Assembly (NCBI GenBank): GCA_029258955.1 | Contig: JAPDJT010000006.1 | Span: 1 to 64,000 of the forward strand | Source: Thermoplasmatota archaeon | GTDB taxonomy: Archaea; Thermoplasmatota; E2; UBA202; JdFR-43 | Length of the DNA stretch: 64,000 bases | Reading direction: 5' to 3' | Shown: in pieces, positions 50,980 to 60,671 of the stretch | Layout of the letters: every line of letters starts with the position of its first letter | Numbering within the stretch: position 1 is the first letter of the stretch | The notes under the pieces: model-generated | Seen by the model: the letters and a program-made list of their open reading frames with translations, nothing else | Told to the model about the DNA's origin: nothing | Databases searched by the model: none | Program-made: the position numbers and the translations under genes

Positions 50980-52128
50980 ATGGTTGAAGTAAAAGAATTT
51001 GAAGGATTGCGTCCTAAAAATCCAGAAGAATTTTGTACAAAACCATATGATGTGATTAGTGAGGAAGAAGCTAATGAACTTAGAAAAAATCCAAATTCTG
51101 CCATACACATAATTTTGCCTGTTGGAGAAGGTGATGAAAAATATGAAAATGCAAAAAAAGAATTTGAGAGATTGAAGGAAGACATGATTAGAGATGAGCC
51201 AAGCATTTATTTATATAAGGAAGGAGATGAAGAATTTAGTCATAGAGGATTCATCTTATGCGCATCTTTGGAAGATTATGAAAAAGGATTAATAAAGAAA
51301 CACGAAGAAACAAGGGAAAAACCTTTACAAGATAGGATAAAGCATATTGAGGCTGTTAAAGCAAATACTGGCTTAGTATGGACTGTTTTCAAAAGAAATG
51401 ATGAAATAAAGAAATTAATGAATGAAATAATGAAGGAAGAGCCAGTATATGATTTTGAAAAATACGGAAATAGACACATTTTATGGAAAATAAATGATGA
51501 AGAAAAAATAAACAAAATAAAGGAACTATTTAGGAACACCCCGCTTTACATTGCAGATGGTCATCATAGAATTGCTGCTGCTTGGCATTACTGGAAAAAG
51601 TATGATGGCAAGGAGGCAAAATATGTCATGATTTTTGCTGCAAATGATGATGAAGTAAGAATTTTGCCTTATAATAGAGTTATAAGGAAAATAGAAAATG
51701 AGAATTTTATAGAGGAAATAAAAAAAGAATTTCATGTTGAAGAACTCACAGAAACGAAGGAGCCTGAAAAACACGAGATTCAAATGTATTACAAAAAGAA
51801 GTGGTGGAAATTGGTGCCAAAAGAAATTCCAGAGGGCATAGTTGATTCCTTAGATGTTAGCATTTTACAGAAAAAAATACTTGAGCCTATTCTCGGTATA
51901 AAAGATATAAGGAAAGATCCAAACATTTTCTTTGTAGGTGGAAAGATTGCAAGAGAGGAATATGAAAGACTAGTTGATGAAGAAGGAAACGCAGCAGTGT
52001 TTTATCTACATCCAACGAGTATTGATGAGCTAGAAGCTGTTGCGGATGCAGGCTTAAGCATGCCGCCAAAATCAACATGGTTCGATCCAAAACTACTTAC
52101 TGGCTTGGTATTTCATCTCCTTGAATAA
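50980..52128 (+). CDS. DUF1015 family protein
   Basis: This 382-residue soluble protein matches DUF1015: EFEGLRPKNPEEFCTKPYDVISEEEA at the start (in part), FSHRGFILCASLEDYEKGLIKKHE, HEETREKPLQDRI, LYIADGHHRIAAAWHY and AVADAGLSMPPKSTWFDPKL at the end. The ADGHHR block resembles ParB/kinase-like sites; related proteins have been proposed to act in serine or nucleotide metabolism, but the function is not established. It ends 32 bases inside the convergent cupin gene. Confidence 0.82.
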   Translation: MVEVKEFEGLRPKNPEEFCTKPYDVISEEEANELRKNPNSAIHIILPVGEGDEKYENAKKEFERLKEDMIRDEPSIYLYKEGDEEFSHRGFILCASLEDYEKGLIKKHEETREKPLQDRIKHIEAVKANTGLVWTVFKRNDEIKKLMNEIMKEEPVYDFEKYGNRHILWKINDEEKINKIKELFRNTPLYIADGHHRIAAAWHYWKKYDGKEAKYVMIFAANDDEVRILPYNRVIRKIENENFIEEIKKEFHVEELTETKEPEKHEIQMYYKKKWWKLVPKEIPEGIVDSLDVSILQKKILEPILGIKDIRKDPNIFFVGGKIAREEYERLVDEEGNAAVFYLHPTSIDELEAVADAGLSMPPKSTWFDPKLLTGLVFHLLE

Positions 52129-52483
52129 TTTCCTCATCTTCTTTCCTCCAAGGCGGAGAAACAATGCATAAGAAAATTAGTTCTTCCTCACCCACATTTT
52201 CTATTCTTTGAATGGAAGAAGGAGGTATATAAATAATGTCTCCCTCTTCAACTATCTTTGTTTCATTATCAATGTACATTTTTGCTTTTCCCTTTAACAT
52301 AAAATATACTTCTGATGATGTTTTCAATTTATGTTTTAAAGTTGTTTGTTTTGGCTTCACTTTAGCCAGCGCTATACTGTAATTAATATCAACATTATCT
52401 TTCAGTGGATGTAATACTTCTTTAAGAAAAGAACCATCTCCAGCAATTATTTCTTCAACATTTTTCACATTCTTTATGAACAT
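52097..52483 (-). CDS. Cupin-domain protein
   Basis: This 128-residue single-domain cupin has motif 1 in LKHKLKTSSEVYFMLKGKA (only one clear His plus Glu) and motif 2 in EEGDIIYIPPSSIQRI with Pro-Pro and a Gln where His is usual. Metal binding may therefore be weak or changed. Relatives include sugar isomerases and small regulatory proteins; no function can be given. Its 3' end overlaps DUF1015 by 32 bases. Confidence 0.75.
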   Translation of the reverse strand: MFIKNVKNVEEIIAGDGSFLKEVLHPLKDNVDINYSIALAKVKPKQTTLKHKLKTSSEVYFMLKGKAKMYIDNETKIVEEGDIIYIPPSSIQRIENVGEEELIFLCIVSPPWRKEDEEIIQGDEIPSQ

Positions 52484-52528
52484 GAGTGAAATTTAGCAAA
52501 TCAATATAACTTTAATGTTCATTGCTTA

Positions 52529-52665
52529 AGTTAAAATGAAATGATTGTTGCCATAGTAATTCTCTTGATGATATACAATGCTTAAATGCTATTTCATAAA
52601 AAATGAATGGAAAATGTTGCTGTGTAATTCTTCAGCAATAATAGCCAATAGAACTATTTCTTTAT
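52529..52665. repeat. Two palindromic repeat copies upstream of the cupin gene
   Basis: AAAATGAAATGATTGTTGCC, ATAGTAATTCTC and ATGCTATTTCATAAAAAATG, then GGAAAATGTTGCTGTGTAA, AGCAATAATAGCCAATAGAAC fit the family. They lie in the 225-base gap between the divergent-tail genes cupin and thermosome. No gene was seen. Confidence 0.5.
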
Positions 52666-52675
52666 TAATTTGCAG

Positions 52676-52702
52676 ACTATTTAAAAATAAAAAATTTAAG
52701 GG
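52676..52702 (-). terminator. T-rich terminator after the thermosome gene
   Basis: On the minus strand CCCTTAAATTTTTTATTTTTAA follows the stop within 10 bases. Confidence 0.55.
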
Positions 52703-52708
52703 AAGAGA

Positions 52709-54340
52709 TTAGAATTCTTCTTCTCCTTCACCGCCTTCTTCCTTGCCTTTGCCTTTCTTCTCTACTTCTCTGGCTGCAATGACGTCGTCGATACGCAATA
52801 TCATTATTGCTGCCTCTGTTGCAGATTTAATGGCTTGTACACCTACTCTCAATGGTTCAAGAACATTTAGCTCTTTCATGTCTCCAACATCTCCCTTGAA
52901 AACATCAACGCCAATGTGTTTCTTGCCTTCTGAATGCTCCTTTCTTAGCTTTATGAGTATATCAATTGGATCTATTCCAGCATTTGTTGCCAAAGCTCTT
53001 GGAACAACTTCTACTGCGTCAGCGAATTTCTCTATTGCCAACTGCTCCCTTCCTCCTACTGTTGCTGCATAATCGCGCAAAGCCATTGAAATTTCTATAG
53101 CTGATGAACCACCTCCTGTAATCATCTTGCCGTCTTCCATAGCAACTGCTACAACACTCAATGCATCGTGCAATCCGCGCTCAATTTCATCTACAACATG
53201 CTCTGTTCCTCCTCTTACAAGTATGCTGACTGCCTTTGCAACCTTGCAGTCTGTAATGAATACCATTTTGTCTTCGCCTATCTTTCTTTCCTCAACTTTT
53301 CCTGCCTCTCCTAAGTCCTCTGGTTTAATCTCATCCAAATCAGTTAAAATTGAAGCTCCTGTTGCTCTTGATAACTTTTCCATGTCTGACTTCTTTACCC
53401 TCCTTACTGCAAATATGCCAGCCTTAGCCAAATAATGCTGAGCCAAGTCATCTATACCTTTCTGGCAGATTAGTACATTTGCTCCACTGTTCTTTATTTT
53501 GTCTACCATCTCTTTAATCATCTTCTCTTCCTGATCCAAGAATTTCTGCAACTGCTCTGGATCTGTTATGCGAATCTGTGCATCTACTTCTGTTTTCTTA
53601 ACTTCCAACGCTGCATTGAGCAATAGAATCTTTGCATTCTTTACAACAGTTGGCATATCTGGATGAACTCTTTCTTTATCCAAGATAATTCCATTGATAA
53701 GCTCTGTATCTTCAACAGAGCCTCCCTGCTTCTTCTCTACCTTTATGTTATCTAAATCAACTTTAATTTTGCCATTTATTTCTTCTGCAACTGCCTTAAC
53801 AGCTTTTACGGCAATTTCTGCTAGCATTTCTTTGTTTGCTTCTGCAACTTTCCCAGTCATTGCAGTTTCTGCTAATCTCTTTAGCAATTCATCATCATCT
53901 GGCTTTACTTCAATGGCAACTTTTTCTAAAACCTCACATGCTTTCTTGCTCGCCAGCCTATATCCTTCTGCAATAACACTTGGATGGATGTCCTGTTCAA
54001 TTAAATCCATTGCATTCTTTAGGAGTTCTCCTGCTAAAACAACTGCTGTTGTTGTTCCATCTCCACATTCCTCATCTTGAGCCTTCGCTACTTCAACAAT
54101 CATCTTTGCTGCTGGATGTTCTACCTCTATTTCCTTGAGAATTGTTACGCCATCATTTGTTATAACTACGTCTCCCATGCTGTCTACTAGCATTTTATCC
54201 ATTCCTTTTGGTCCAAGTGTAGAGCGGACTGCATCAGCTATTGCCATTGCTGCCCTTATGTTATTATATTGTGCTTCCCTACCCTTCTCTCTTTCAGTCC
54301 CTTCCTTCAATATTAAAATTGGGGTTTTTCCTGTCAACAT
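52709..54340 (-). CDS. ths: Thermosome (group II chaperonin) subunit
   Basis: This 543-residue CCT/TRiC-like chaperonin subunit has [39 protein letters not shown], the ATPase motif [15 protein letters not shown], and [17 protein letters not shown]. The C-terminus is a charged Gly/Glu tail ([14 protein letters not shown]). Full length. A clear TATA box (TTTTATATAG) lies 31-40 bases upstream and a T-rich terminator follows, so it is a single-gene, probably strongly expressed unit. Confidence 0.97.
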   Translation of the reverse strand: MLTGKTPILILKEGTEREKGREAQYNNIRAAMAIADAVRSTLGPKGMDKMLVDSMGDVVITNDGVTILKEIEVEHPAAKMIVEVAKAQDEECGDGTTTAVVLAGELLKNAMDLIEQDIHPSVIAEGYRLASKKACEVLEKVAIEVKPDDDELLKRLAETAMTGKVAEANKEMLAEIAVKAVKAVAEEINGKIKVDLDNIKVEKKQGGSVEDTELINGIILDKERVHPDMPTVVKNAKILLLNAALEVKKTEVDAQIRITDPEQLQKFLDQEEKMIKEMVDKIKNSGANVLICQKGIDDLAQHYLAKAGIFAVRRVKKSDMEKLSRATGASILTDLDEIKPEDLGEAGKVEERKIGEDKMVFITDCKVAKAVSILVRGGTEHVVDEIERGLHDALSVVAVAMEDGKMITGGGSSAIEISMALRDYAATVGGREQLAIEKFADAVEVVPRALATNAGIDPIDILIKLRKEHSEGKKHIGVDVFKGDVGDMKELNVLEPLRVGVQAIKSATEAAIMILRIDDVIAAREVEKKGKGKEEGGEGEEEF

Positions 54341-54370
54341 CTTTCATCACCGACGAGTATAATAATTCTT

Positions 54371-54380
54371 CTATATAAAA
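54371..54380 (-). promoter_or_regulatory. TATA box of the thermosome gene
   Basis: The minus strand reads GTTTTATATAG, 31-40 bases before the ATG at 54340; transcription would start near 54352 and leave a short leader. Confidence 0.6.
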
Positions 54381-54464
54381 CTTTCTCACAGATTTTTAAG
54401 ATACAAAAAATGCTTAACAGCATTTTTTAAGCAAATTTCATATTTAAATGAAAATAAAGCTTCG

Positions 54465-54700
54465 TTGAAACAAATGAAAGAAATGGTTGCCATTGGCTAT
54501 TTTTAAGGGGGATTGTCATAACACATTCTTATTTCATTTATTTTCACCTACATGAAATAGTTGGTGAGAAAATAAATGAAGATGCCCAATATAACAACAT
54601 TTCTTTTCCATCGAAAATTAAAATGAATGTTGTTATGGCATATCCTCCCACGATAATAGCAAATGATAACCCTTCTTTCATTCTTATTAGCAACTAAAAT
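54465..54700. repeat. Two palindromic repeat copies between thermosome and tmcA
   Basis: Copy one: AAATGAAAGAAATGGTTGCC, ATTGGCTATTTTTAAGG, GTCATAACAC. Copy two, well kept: ATCGAAAATTAAAATGAATG, GTTGTTATGGCATATCC, CGATAATAGCAAATGATAACC, CTTTCATTC. The 400-base gap holds only these and the two promoters. Confidence 0.6.
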
Positions 54701-54740
54701 TATCCTAAAAATTTAAAATTGTTTCCCAATATGGAAAAAG

Positions 54741-57038
54741 ATGGATGCTTTGGATTTGATTGTAAAATTGCAAAAAGAAGCAAAAAAGTATAATGAGCGT
54801 AGAATGATTGTATTAGCTGGAGATAGGGAAAAAAGTTTTGGCATTGTCTTTTCATTTATTTCAAATTTTAAAGGAAAGATTGCCTTGCTTTCATATTTGG
54901 AAATGAAAGTAGATGGTGTTGATTGCTTCCATTTAAAAGATTCTGGAAAACTGCTTGGCACTACTTATGATTTATTAATTTTAGATGTTTATCATTCATT
55001 ACAACCTTCTGATATCGGCAAATTATATGGGATTGTTAGAGGAGGGGGTTTAATTTTTCTGATTACTCCTCGCTTAGAAGAATGGAAAAACATGCTGAAC
55101 AGATACCATTATAGAATTTTAACTCCTCCTTATAAAGAAAAGGACATAAGGAAAAATTTCATTCCATGGTTTGTTGAAAAGCTTAGAAAATACGATGGCA
55201 TCGCCATAATTGAAGATGGAGAAATTGTAAAAAAGGGATTGTATAAAAGTAAAAAAGAGGAAAGGAAAAAGCCAAAATTGCCAGAGGAAAGGCAATTCAA
55301 CGACAATGCATACAAAATGGCAATAACACAAGACCAAGTTGATTTTATTAAATGCTTAGAGGAAATGATTGAAAAGCCGAACCCGGTAACAGCTGTAGTT
55401 TTAAAAGCCAATAGAGGAAGGGGTAAATCAAGCGCTATTGGCATAGCTTTGCCAGCTTTAATTGAAAAACTTCTGAATTTCAAAAAAAGTTTGAGGGTAA
55501 TGCTTGTTGCTCCAGAAATAAAAAATGTTCAAGAGATTTTTAGATTTGCTGAATTAGTATGGAAAAGAATGGGTTATAAAGTTAAAAAGAAGGAAAGAGG
55601 AGGAGATGTTTTTGAGCTGGGCATTCAAAATGCAGTCATAGAATATTTCAAGCCAATTGATGCCCTTGAAAGATATGCAGATGTTATAGTTGTTGATGAA
55701 GCTGCTTCCATTCCCCCTAATATTCTTTTGCAATTTTTAGAAAGAACAAATAGGATAATTTACTCATCAACTATACATGGATATGAAGGGGCTGGAAGGA
55801 GCTTTTCAATAAGATTTATGAAAAGATTGAAAAGCAAAAAACTAAAGCTAATAGAATTTGAAATGGAAGAGCCTATAAGATATAGCAAGTACGATCCAAT
55901 AGAAAAATGGGCATTTGAAACTTTGCTATTGGATGCCGAAGCTCCTGAAGTTAAGGAGGTTGAAATAGATAAGCTCGTATATGAAAAGTTTGACATGAGT
56001 AAAATATTGCAAGAAGAGGAAAAGCTCAGAGAATTTTTTGGTATTTTAATTTTAGCCCATTATAAAAACAATCCTAATGATTTAGCAATTTTATGCGATG
56101 CCCCAAATCAGATAGCTAGAGCTATGAGCTACAATGATAAGATAGTTTGTTCAATGCAATTAGCTTTTGAAGGAAATATGGACAAAGATGATTGCCACCG
56201 CTTATATTATGAATCTGCAATGCTTCCTGGAAATGTTATTCCTCAAATAATGGTCAGACATTATAGGAAAAAGAAATATGGAGCATATAAAGGGCTCAGA
56301 ATAGTCAGAATTGCTGTTCATCCAGATTTATTTAAAAAAGGAATTGGCTCGAAAGCTTTAGAAAATGTGATAAATGAGGCAAAGGAAATGGGAATGGATT
56401 ATGTGGGGGCGAGCTTTGGCGCCACTATAGCTTTATTGCGCTTCTGGATGAAAAATGGTTTTTTGCCAATGCATATGACTACAAGCAGAAATGAAGTTAG
56501 TGCGGAGTTTTCTGTTACTGTTATAAAGCCATTGAGTGAGGAATTTGAAAAAGAGTTAAAGTGGATGAGAAAGGAATTTATGAAAAGGTTCATGTACTGG
56601 CTTATTGAGCCATTAAGGGATTTGAATAGCAACGTTGCTTTAATGATTCTTGATTCATATGAGGGGGAGAAAATTGATCTAGGGCTTGATGAAAAAGAGC
56701 TTAGCAGAATAATGGCATACATATGGAGAGCTGGGCTGACATATAAAACAGTAAAAGATTGTTTATTCAAGCTTGCCTTTAATTTCTTCTTAAGCAATAA
56801 AAAAAGTATGCTGAGCAGAGGAGAAAGATTGCTTTTATTGGCTAAAAATTTGCAATGCAAAAGCTGGGATAGAGTGGCAGAGATAGTTGGAATGAGTGAA
56901 GAAAAATGCAAAGAAAAATTAATGGAGATAATTGAAAAAATAATTTTGGAGTTTTATGGTGATAGGGATGAAGTGTTTGAATTTCAAAAGGAAGTACAAA
57001 GAATTGCTCAAGAAAGGGAAAAAGGTAGCGACTCTTAG
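54741..57038 (+). CDS. tmcA: tRNA(Met) cytidine acetyltransferase TmcA-like
   Basis: This 765-residue RNA acetylation enzyme is Nat10/TmcA-like and makes N4-acetylcytidine. Domains in order: an N-terminal DUF1726-like part, an RNA helicase-like ATPase with Walker A KANRGRGKSSAIGIA and Walker B VIVVDEAASIPP, a GNAT domain with acetyl-CoA loop VHPDLFKKGIGSKAL, and a C-terminal tRNA-binding part. Extensive ac4C in rRNA and tRNA is known in hyperthermophilic archaea. The ATG at 54741 follows an A+T-rich AATTTAAAATTG element by about 25 bases. The last 71 bases overlap the ASCH gene. Confidence 0.95.
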   Translation: MDALDLIVKLQKEAKKYNERRMIVLAGDREKSFGIVFSFISNFKGKIALLSYLEMKVDGVDCFHLKDSGKLLGTTYDLLILDVYHSLQPSDIGKLYGIVRGGGLIFLITPRLEEWKNMLNRYHYRILTPPYKEKDIRKNFIPWFVEKLRKYDGIAIIEDGEIVKKGLYKSKKEERKKPKLPEERQFNDNAYKMAITQDQVDFIKCLEEMIEKPNPVTAVVLKANRGRGKSSAIGIALPALIEKLLNFKKSLRVMLVAPEIKNVQEIFRFAELVWKRMGYKVKKKERGGDVFELGIQNAVIEYFKPIDALERYADVIVVDEAASIPPNILLQFLERTNRIIYSSTIHGYEGAGRSFSIRFMKRLKSKKLKLIEFEMEEPIRYSKYDPIEKWAFETLLLDAEAPEVKEVEIDKLVYEKFDMSKILQEEEKLREFFGILILAHYKNNPNDLAILCDAPNQIARAMSYNDKIVCSMQLAFEGNMDKDDCHRLYYESAMLPGNVIPQIMVRHYRKKKYGAYKGLRIVRIAVHPDLFKKGIGSKALENVINEAKEMGMDYVGASFGATIALLRFWMKNGFLPMHMTTSRNEVSAEFSVTVIKPLSEEFEKELKWMRKEFMKRFMYWLIEPLRDLNSNVALMILDSYEGEKIDLGLDEKELSRIMAYIWRAGLTYKTVKDCLFKLAFNFFLSNKKSMLSRGERLLLLAKNLQCKSWDRVAEIVGMSEEKCKEKLMEIIEKIILEFYGDRDEVFEFQKEVQRIAQEREKGSDS

Positions 57039-57303
57039 AATGGGAATAAAAAATTATAAAAAAGGCGAAACTGTTAAAATAATTGCAGGAGGAGAAGAAA
57101 TAGGGATAGCTAAAATTATAGATGTTCGCCATCTCCAGTGGAATGAAATAAGGAGAAAAGATGTTTTGATGGAAGGGCTTAGAAGAAAAAAAGATTTAAA
57201 AAAGGAATTAAAAGAAATATATGGTAAATTTGGAAAAAATAGAGTATTCACCCAAATCATATTCCAGCTAATAGGTGATGAAGATGGTGGAGGAAAGGTT
57301 TGA
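56968..57303 (+). CDS. ASCH-domain protein
   Basis: This product of about 111 residues matches the ASCH fold (PUA-like): MKCLNFKRKYKELLKKGKK, VATLRMGIKNYKKGETVKII, EIGIAKIIDVRHLQWNEI. ASCH proteins bind RNA, and some hydrolyse acetylcytidine derivatives; proximity to an RNA cytidine acetyltransferase is therefore suggestive. It starts inside tmcA (71-base overlap in another frame) and ends inside the TIP49-like gene (26-base overlap), so the three are translationally linked. The start ATG 56968 fits the family N-terminus. Confidence 0.8.
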   Translation: MKCLNFKRKYKELLKKGKKVATLRMGIKNYKKGETVKIIAGGEEIGIAKIIDVRHLQWNEIRRKDVLMEGLRRKKDLKKELKEIYGKFGKNRVFTQIIFQLIGDEDGGGKV

Positions 57304-58618
57304 AAGAGTTGGAAGTCATTCTCATATAAGAGGATTAGGTTTGGAAGGGCTGAAAGCAAAGCCAGTAGCAGATGGGCTAGTTGGGCAGATAGAAGCAAGG
57401 GAAGCAGCAGGCATAGTTGTTGATATGGTAAAGAAAGGGAAATTTGCAGGAAGAGCTATTTTATTAGCTGGCCCACCTGGAACAGGAAAAACAGCAATAG
57501 CTGTTGGAATAGCAAAAGAACTTGGCAAGGATGTGCCATTTGTTTCTATTTCCGGCTCAGAAATTTATTCTGCGGAGATGAAGAAAACAGAATTTTTGAT
57601 GCAAGCAATGAGGAAAGCAATAGGGGTAAGAATTCATGAGATGAGGAAAATTTATGAAGGAGAAGTGACAGCATTAGAAATACATAAAGTTCCTCATCCT
57701 TACAATCCGTATCAACAGATTCCTAAATCTGCTACCATAAGGCTAAAAACAAAGGATGAGGAAAAACAATTCAAAGTCGATGAAGTATTCGCTCAATATT
57801 TAATGCAGCAAGGCGTAGAAATAGGAGATGTTATTCAAATTGATGCAGATAGCGGGAGAATAGTAAAACTGGGGAAAACTAAAAAAGCAATAGAAAAAGA
57901 AAAGTTGGATTTAGCAACAGAGGAAATTGTTGATGTGCCGGAGGGAAGCATTGTAAAAGAAAAGGAATTTACTTATGTTGTTTCATTGCATGATTTAGAT
58001 GTTGCAACAACAAGAAGAGGTAGTTTCTTTAGCTTATTCTTTGGAGGAAAGGAAGAGATAACTAATGAAACAAGGCAGGAAGTAGATGAAATGGTAAAGA
58101 ACTGGGTTGATGAAGGAAAAGCAGAGATAATTCCAGGCGTTTTGTTTATAGATGAGGTGCATATGCTTGATATAGAAGCATTTGCTTTTTTAAATAGAGC
58201 TATGGAATCTGAGCTAGCTCCCATCATAATTCTTGCATCAAATAGAGGGATGGCAAGAATAAGAGGAACAGATGTAAAATCTCCACATGGTATTCCTTTA
58301 GATTTAATTGATAGATTGCTTATAATAACAACAAAGCCTTATAGCAAGGAAGAAATAAGAAAAATTTTAGAAATAAGAATAACTGAAGAGAAAGTAAAAA
58401 TGGAAAAAGATGCTTTAGAGTATTTAACAGATATAGGAGAGAAATCATCATTGAGATATGCTGTTCAGCTCATTGCCCCAGCTTCAAACATAGCAAAGAG
58501 AAATGGAAGGGATGAAATAAGCAGGGAAGATGTAATGGAAGCAGAGAAGCTATTTGCAGATGTAAATCGTTCCATGAAATATCTTAAAGAATATGAAGAA
58601 ATGTTGCTTGGTGGATAG
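57278..58618 (+). CDS. TIP49/RuvB-like AAA+ ATPase
   Basis: This 446-residue AAA+ protein closely resembles eukaryotic RuvBL1/RuvBL2 (Pontin/Reptin): HSHIRGLGLEGLKAKPVADG at the start, GQIEAREAAGIVVDMVKKGK, Walker A LAGPPGTGKTAIAVGIA, an OB-fold-like insertion, Walker B PGVLFIDEVHMLDIEAFAFL and sensor ILASNRG, IPLDLIDRLLII. Homologues occur patchily in archaea and their role is unknown; in eukaryotes they act in chromatin remodelling and box C/D snoRNP assembly. A link with RNA modification (TmcA, ASCH) is possible from context. Confidence 0.93.
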   Translation: MKMVEERFERVGSHSHIRGLGLEGLKAKPVADGLVGQIEAREAAGIVVDMVKKGKFAGRAILLAGPPGTGKTAIAVGIAKELGKDVPFVSISGSEIYSAEMKKTEFLMQAMRKAIGVRIHEMRKIYEGEVTALEIHKVPHPYNPYQQIPKSATIRLKTKDEEKQFKVDEVFAQYLMQQGVEIGDVIQIDADSGRIVKLGKTKKAIEKEKLDLATEEIVDVPEGSIVKEKEFTYVVSLHDLDVATTRRGSFFSLFFGGKEEITNETRQEVDEMVKNWVDEGKAEIIPGVLFIDEVHMLDIEAFAFLNRAMESELAPIIILASNRGMARIRGTDVKSPHGIPLDLIDRLLIITTKPYSKEEIRKILEIRITEEKVKMEKDALEYLTDIGEKSSLRYAVQLIAPASNIAKRNGRDEISREDVMEAEKLFADVNRSMKYLKEYEEMLLGG

Positions 58619-58777
58619 TTATCACTAGAATTACTGAATGAATGGGCTACTGCACGAAAAATAAGTCATCGAAATTAAAGAAATAATCATTAATTTTTCA
58701 TCACGCAAATTTATTTTCATTATTTAAGCCTATTTGAATAGGAAGATAAGGTTTTATAACGACATTTAGCTATATTC

Positions 58778-59965
58778 ATGTGGATTGATGAATTAAAAGA
58801 AGAAAAGATAAAACTTGGATTGGAAAGGATGCAGAAATTTATTGAGGAGATAGGAAAGCCAAAATATAATGTTATACATGTTGGGGGAACAAATGGAAAA
58901 GGTTCTGTTTGTCAATTTATAGCCAATATTTTAATGGAAGATGGAAAAAAAGTTGGAGTTTATACATCCCCTCATTTAGAAAGAGTAAATGAAAGAATTG
59001 TTGTAAATGGCGATGAAATAAAGAATAGTGAAATAGAAAGCTATTCGCATCTCAAAAAATACAACTTCACATATTTTGAAGCTCTGACAGCTATAGCAAT
59101 AGATTATTTTCAGAAAAAACAAGTTGACTATGCAGTTTTTGAAGTAGGGTTGGGGGGAAGATTAGATGCAACAAATGTTTTGCAGGCATGCATTACAATA
59201 ATTACGAACGTGGCTATGGAACATGAAAATTATCTGGGGAATAGTATAGAGAAAATTGCAATGGAAAAAGCAGGAATAATAAAAGATGCTCCAGTAATAA
59301 CTGCAAGCAAAGGAAAAGCTTTGGAAGTTATAAAAGGAATTGCTAAAGAGAAAGACATCGATTTATTTGTTTCAGGCAGAGATTTCTCATATGATATTAT
59401 TGAAAAAAATAAATTTTTAATTAGAGCTGATGAAGAATATAAAATAAAAAGTCCTTTGCAAGGAAAGTTTCAGGCTGAAAATATTGCCATTGCCATAAAA
59501 TGTGCCGAAATTTTAGGCATTGAAAAGGAAAAAATAGTTAAAGGAATTGAAAAAACGGAATGGCGAGGTAGAATGGAAAAAATTGGGAATTTTTTGCTAG
59601 ATGGTTGTCATAATCCTCATGCAATAAAAGCATTTGTTGATTCTTTGGGAGATTTTTCTTATAATAAGCTTATAATAATTTTTGGAGCAATGAAAGATAA
59701 GAAAGTTGACAAAATGATAGAATTGCTTCCCAACGCAACTTATATTGCTACACAATGTAAAGCTGAAAGAGCTATGCCAGCTGAAAAAATAGCAGAAATA
59801 GGAGAGAAAAAAGGAAAAAGATTCATTGTTACTAAAGATGTTGAGGAATCATTAGAATTAGCCAGAAAAATGGCTGGAAAAAATGACCTAATTTGCATAA
59901 TTGGGAGCCTATATTTGGTTGGAGAGGCAAGGAAAATATTGAGGGAACAATATGAAATTGCCTAA
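58778..59965 (+). CDS. folC: Dihydrofolate/folylpolyglutamate synthase-like Mur ligase (FolC)
   Basis: This 395-residue ATP-dependent ligase has the P-loop HVGGTNGKGSVCQFIA (37-43 is GTNGKGS), TSPHLERVNERI, FEVGLGGRLDATNV and a C-terminal domain with GAMKDKKVDKM. In archaea FolC-type ligases may add glutamate to folates or to other pterin/F420-like cofactors. Together with folD at 36939 it suggests a folate-type C1 system. Its 3' end overlaps nth by 14 bases. Confidence 0.9.
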   Translation: MWIDELKEEKIKLGLERMQKFIEEIGKPKYNVIHVGGTNGKGSVCQFIANILMEDGKKVGVYTSPHLERVNERIVVNGDEIKNSEIESYSHLKKYNFTYFEALTAIAIDYFQKKQVDYAVFEVGLGGRLDATNVLQACITIITNVAMEHENYLGNSIEKIAMEKAGIIKDAPVITASKGKALEVIKGIAKEKDIDLFVSGRDFSYDIIEKNKFLIRADEEYKIKSPLQGKFQAENIAIAIKCAEILGIEKEKIVKGIEKTEWRGRMEKIGNFLLDGCHNPHAIKAFVDSLGDFSYNKLIIIFGAMKDKKVDKMIELLPNATYIATQCKAERAMPAEKIAEIGEKKGKRFIVTKDVEESLELARKMAGKNDLICIIGSLYLVGEARKILREQYEIA

Positions 59966-60632
59966 TAAAATTTTAAAAGAAATAAAGAAAAAATGCCAGA
60001 AGTATTGGTGGAATGAAAAAGAAGAAAAGAAATACAATGAAATTGAAAAAGATTTATTCAAACTCCTCATTTTCACCATTTTGTCTCAGAATACTTCTTC
60101 TACCAACACATGGAAAGCATTTAACAATTTGGAGGAAAAAGTTGGTGTGTCTCCTTATATTTTGGCAAATGCGGACATAGAGGATATTGAAAATGCTATC
60201 AAGTCAGGGGGGCTTTATAAAATAAAGGCAAAAAGAATAAAAAATGTGGCAAAAGAGATTATAGCAAGATGGAATGGTAGCTTAGAATGGATAAGGAAAA
60301 GTAAAGAAGATGAAATTAGAGAGCAGCTACTTAGCATAAAAGGAATAGGGAGAAAAACAGCAGACGTTATAATTTCCTCTATTTATGGCTATAAAAATGC
60401 ATTTGTTGTTGATACACACATGTTTAGGATAGCAAAAAGATTGGGGATAGTTGAAGAAAAAGCAGGTTATGAAGAAGTGAGTAAAGCCTTAGCAAATTTA
60501 TTTGATTGGGAAAATGACAGCAATGCAGTTTCTTATTTCTGGCTTTTAGCAAAATATATTTGTAGAGCTAAAAATCCAAGATGCAAAGAATGCCCCCTTA
60601 AAAACTATTGTAAATTTGGAAGAGATAAATGA
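59952..60632 (+). CDS. nth: Endonuclease III (DNA glycosylase/AP lyase)
   Basis: This 226-residue base-excision repair enzyme removes oxidised pyrimidines. It has the hairpin IKGIGRKTADVIISS with catalytic Lys135, FVVDTHMFRIAKRLG with catalytic Asp154 and a [4Fe-4S] motif CRAKNPRCKECPLKNYC. All key residues are present, in contrast to the paralogue at 35094-35690. It overlaps folC by 14 bases. Confidence 0.94.
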   Translation: MKLPNKILKEIKKKCQKYWWNEKEEKKYNEIEKDLFKLLIFTILSQNTSSTNTWKAFNNLEEKVGVSPYILANADIEDIENAIKSGGLYKIKAKRIKNVAKEIIARWNGSLEWIRKSKEDEIREQLLSIKGIGRKTADVIISSIYGYKNAFVVDTHMFRIAKRLGIVEEKAGYEEVSKALANLFDWENDSNAVSYFWLLAKYICRAKNPRCKECPLKNYCKFGRDK

Positions 60633-60671
60633 TGTATTATGCTCTTCCATAAGCATGAAGAAGGTGGTAAA

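Noticed and set aside
52743-54362. Several plus-strand open frames opposite the thermosome gene
   Set aside because: They are antisense shadows of a strongly biased coding sequence; their products are Ser/Ala-rich without known motifs, and the thermosome frame is certain.
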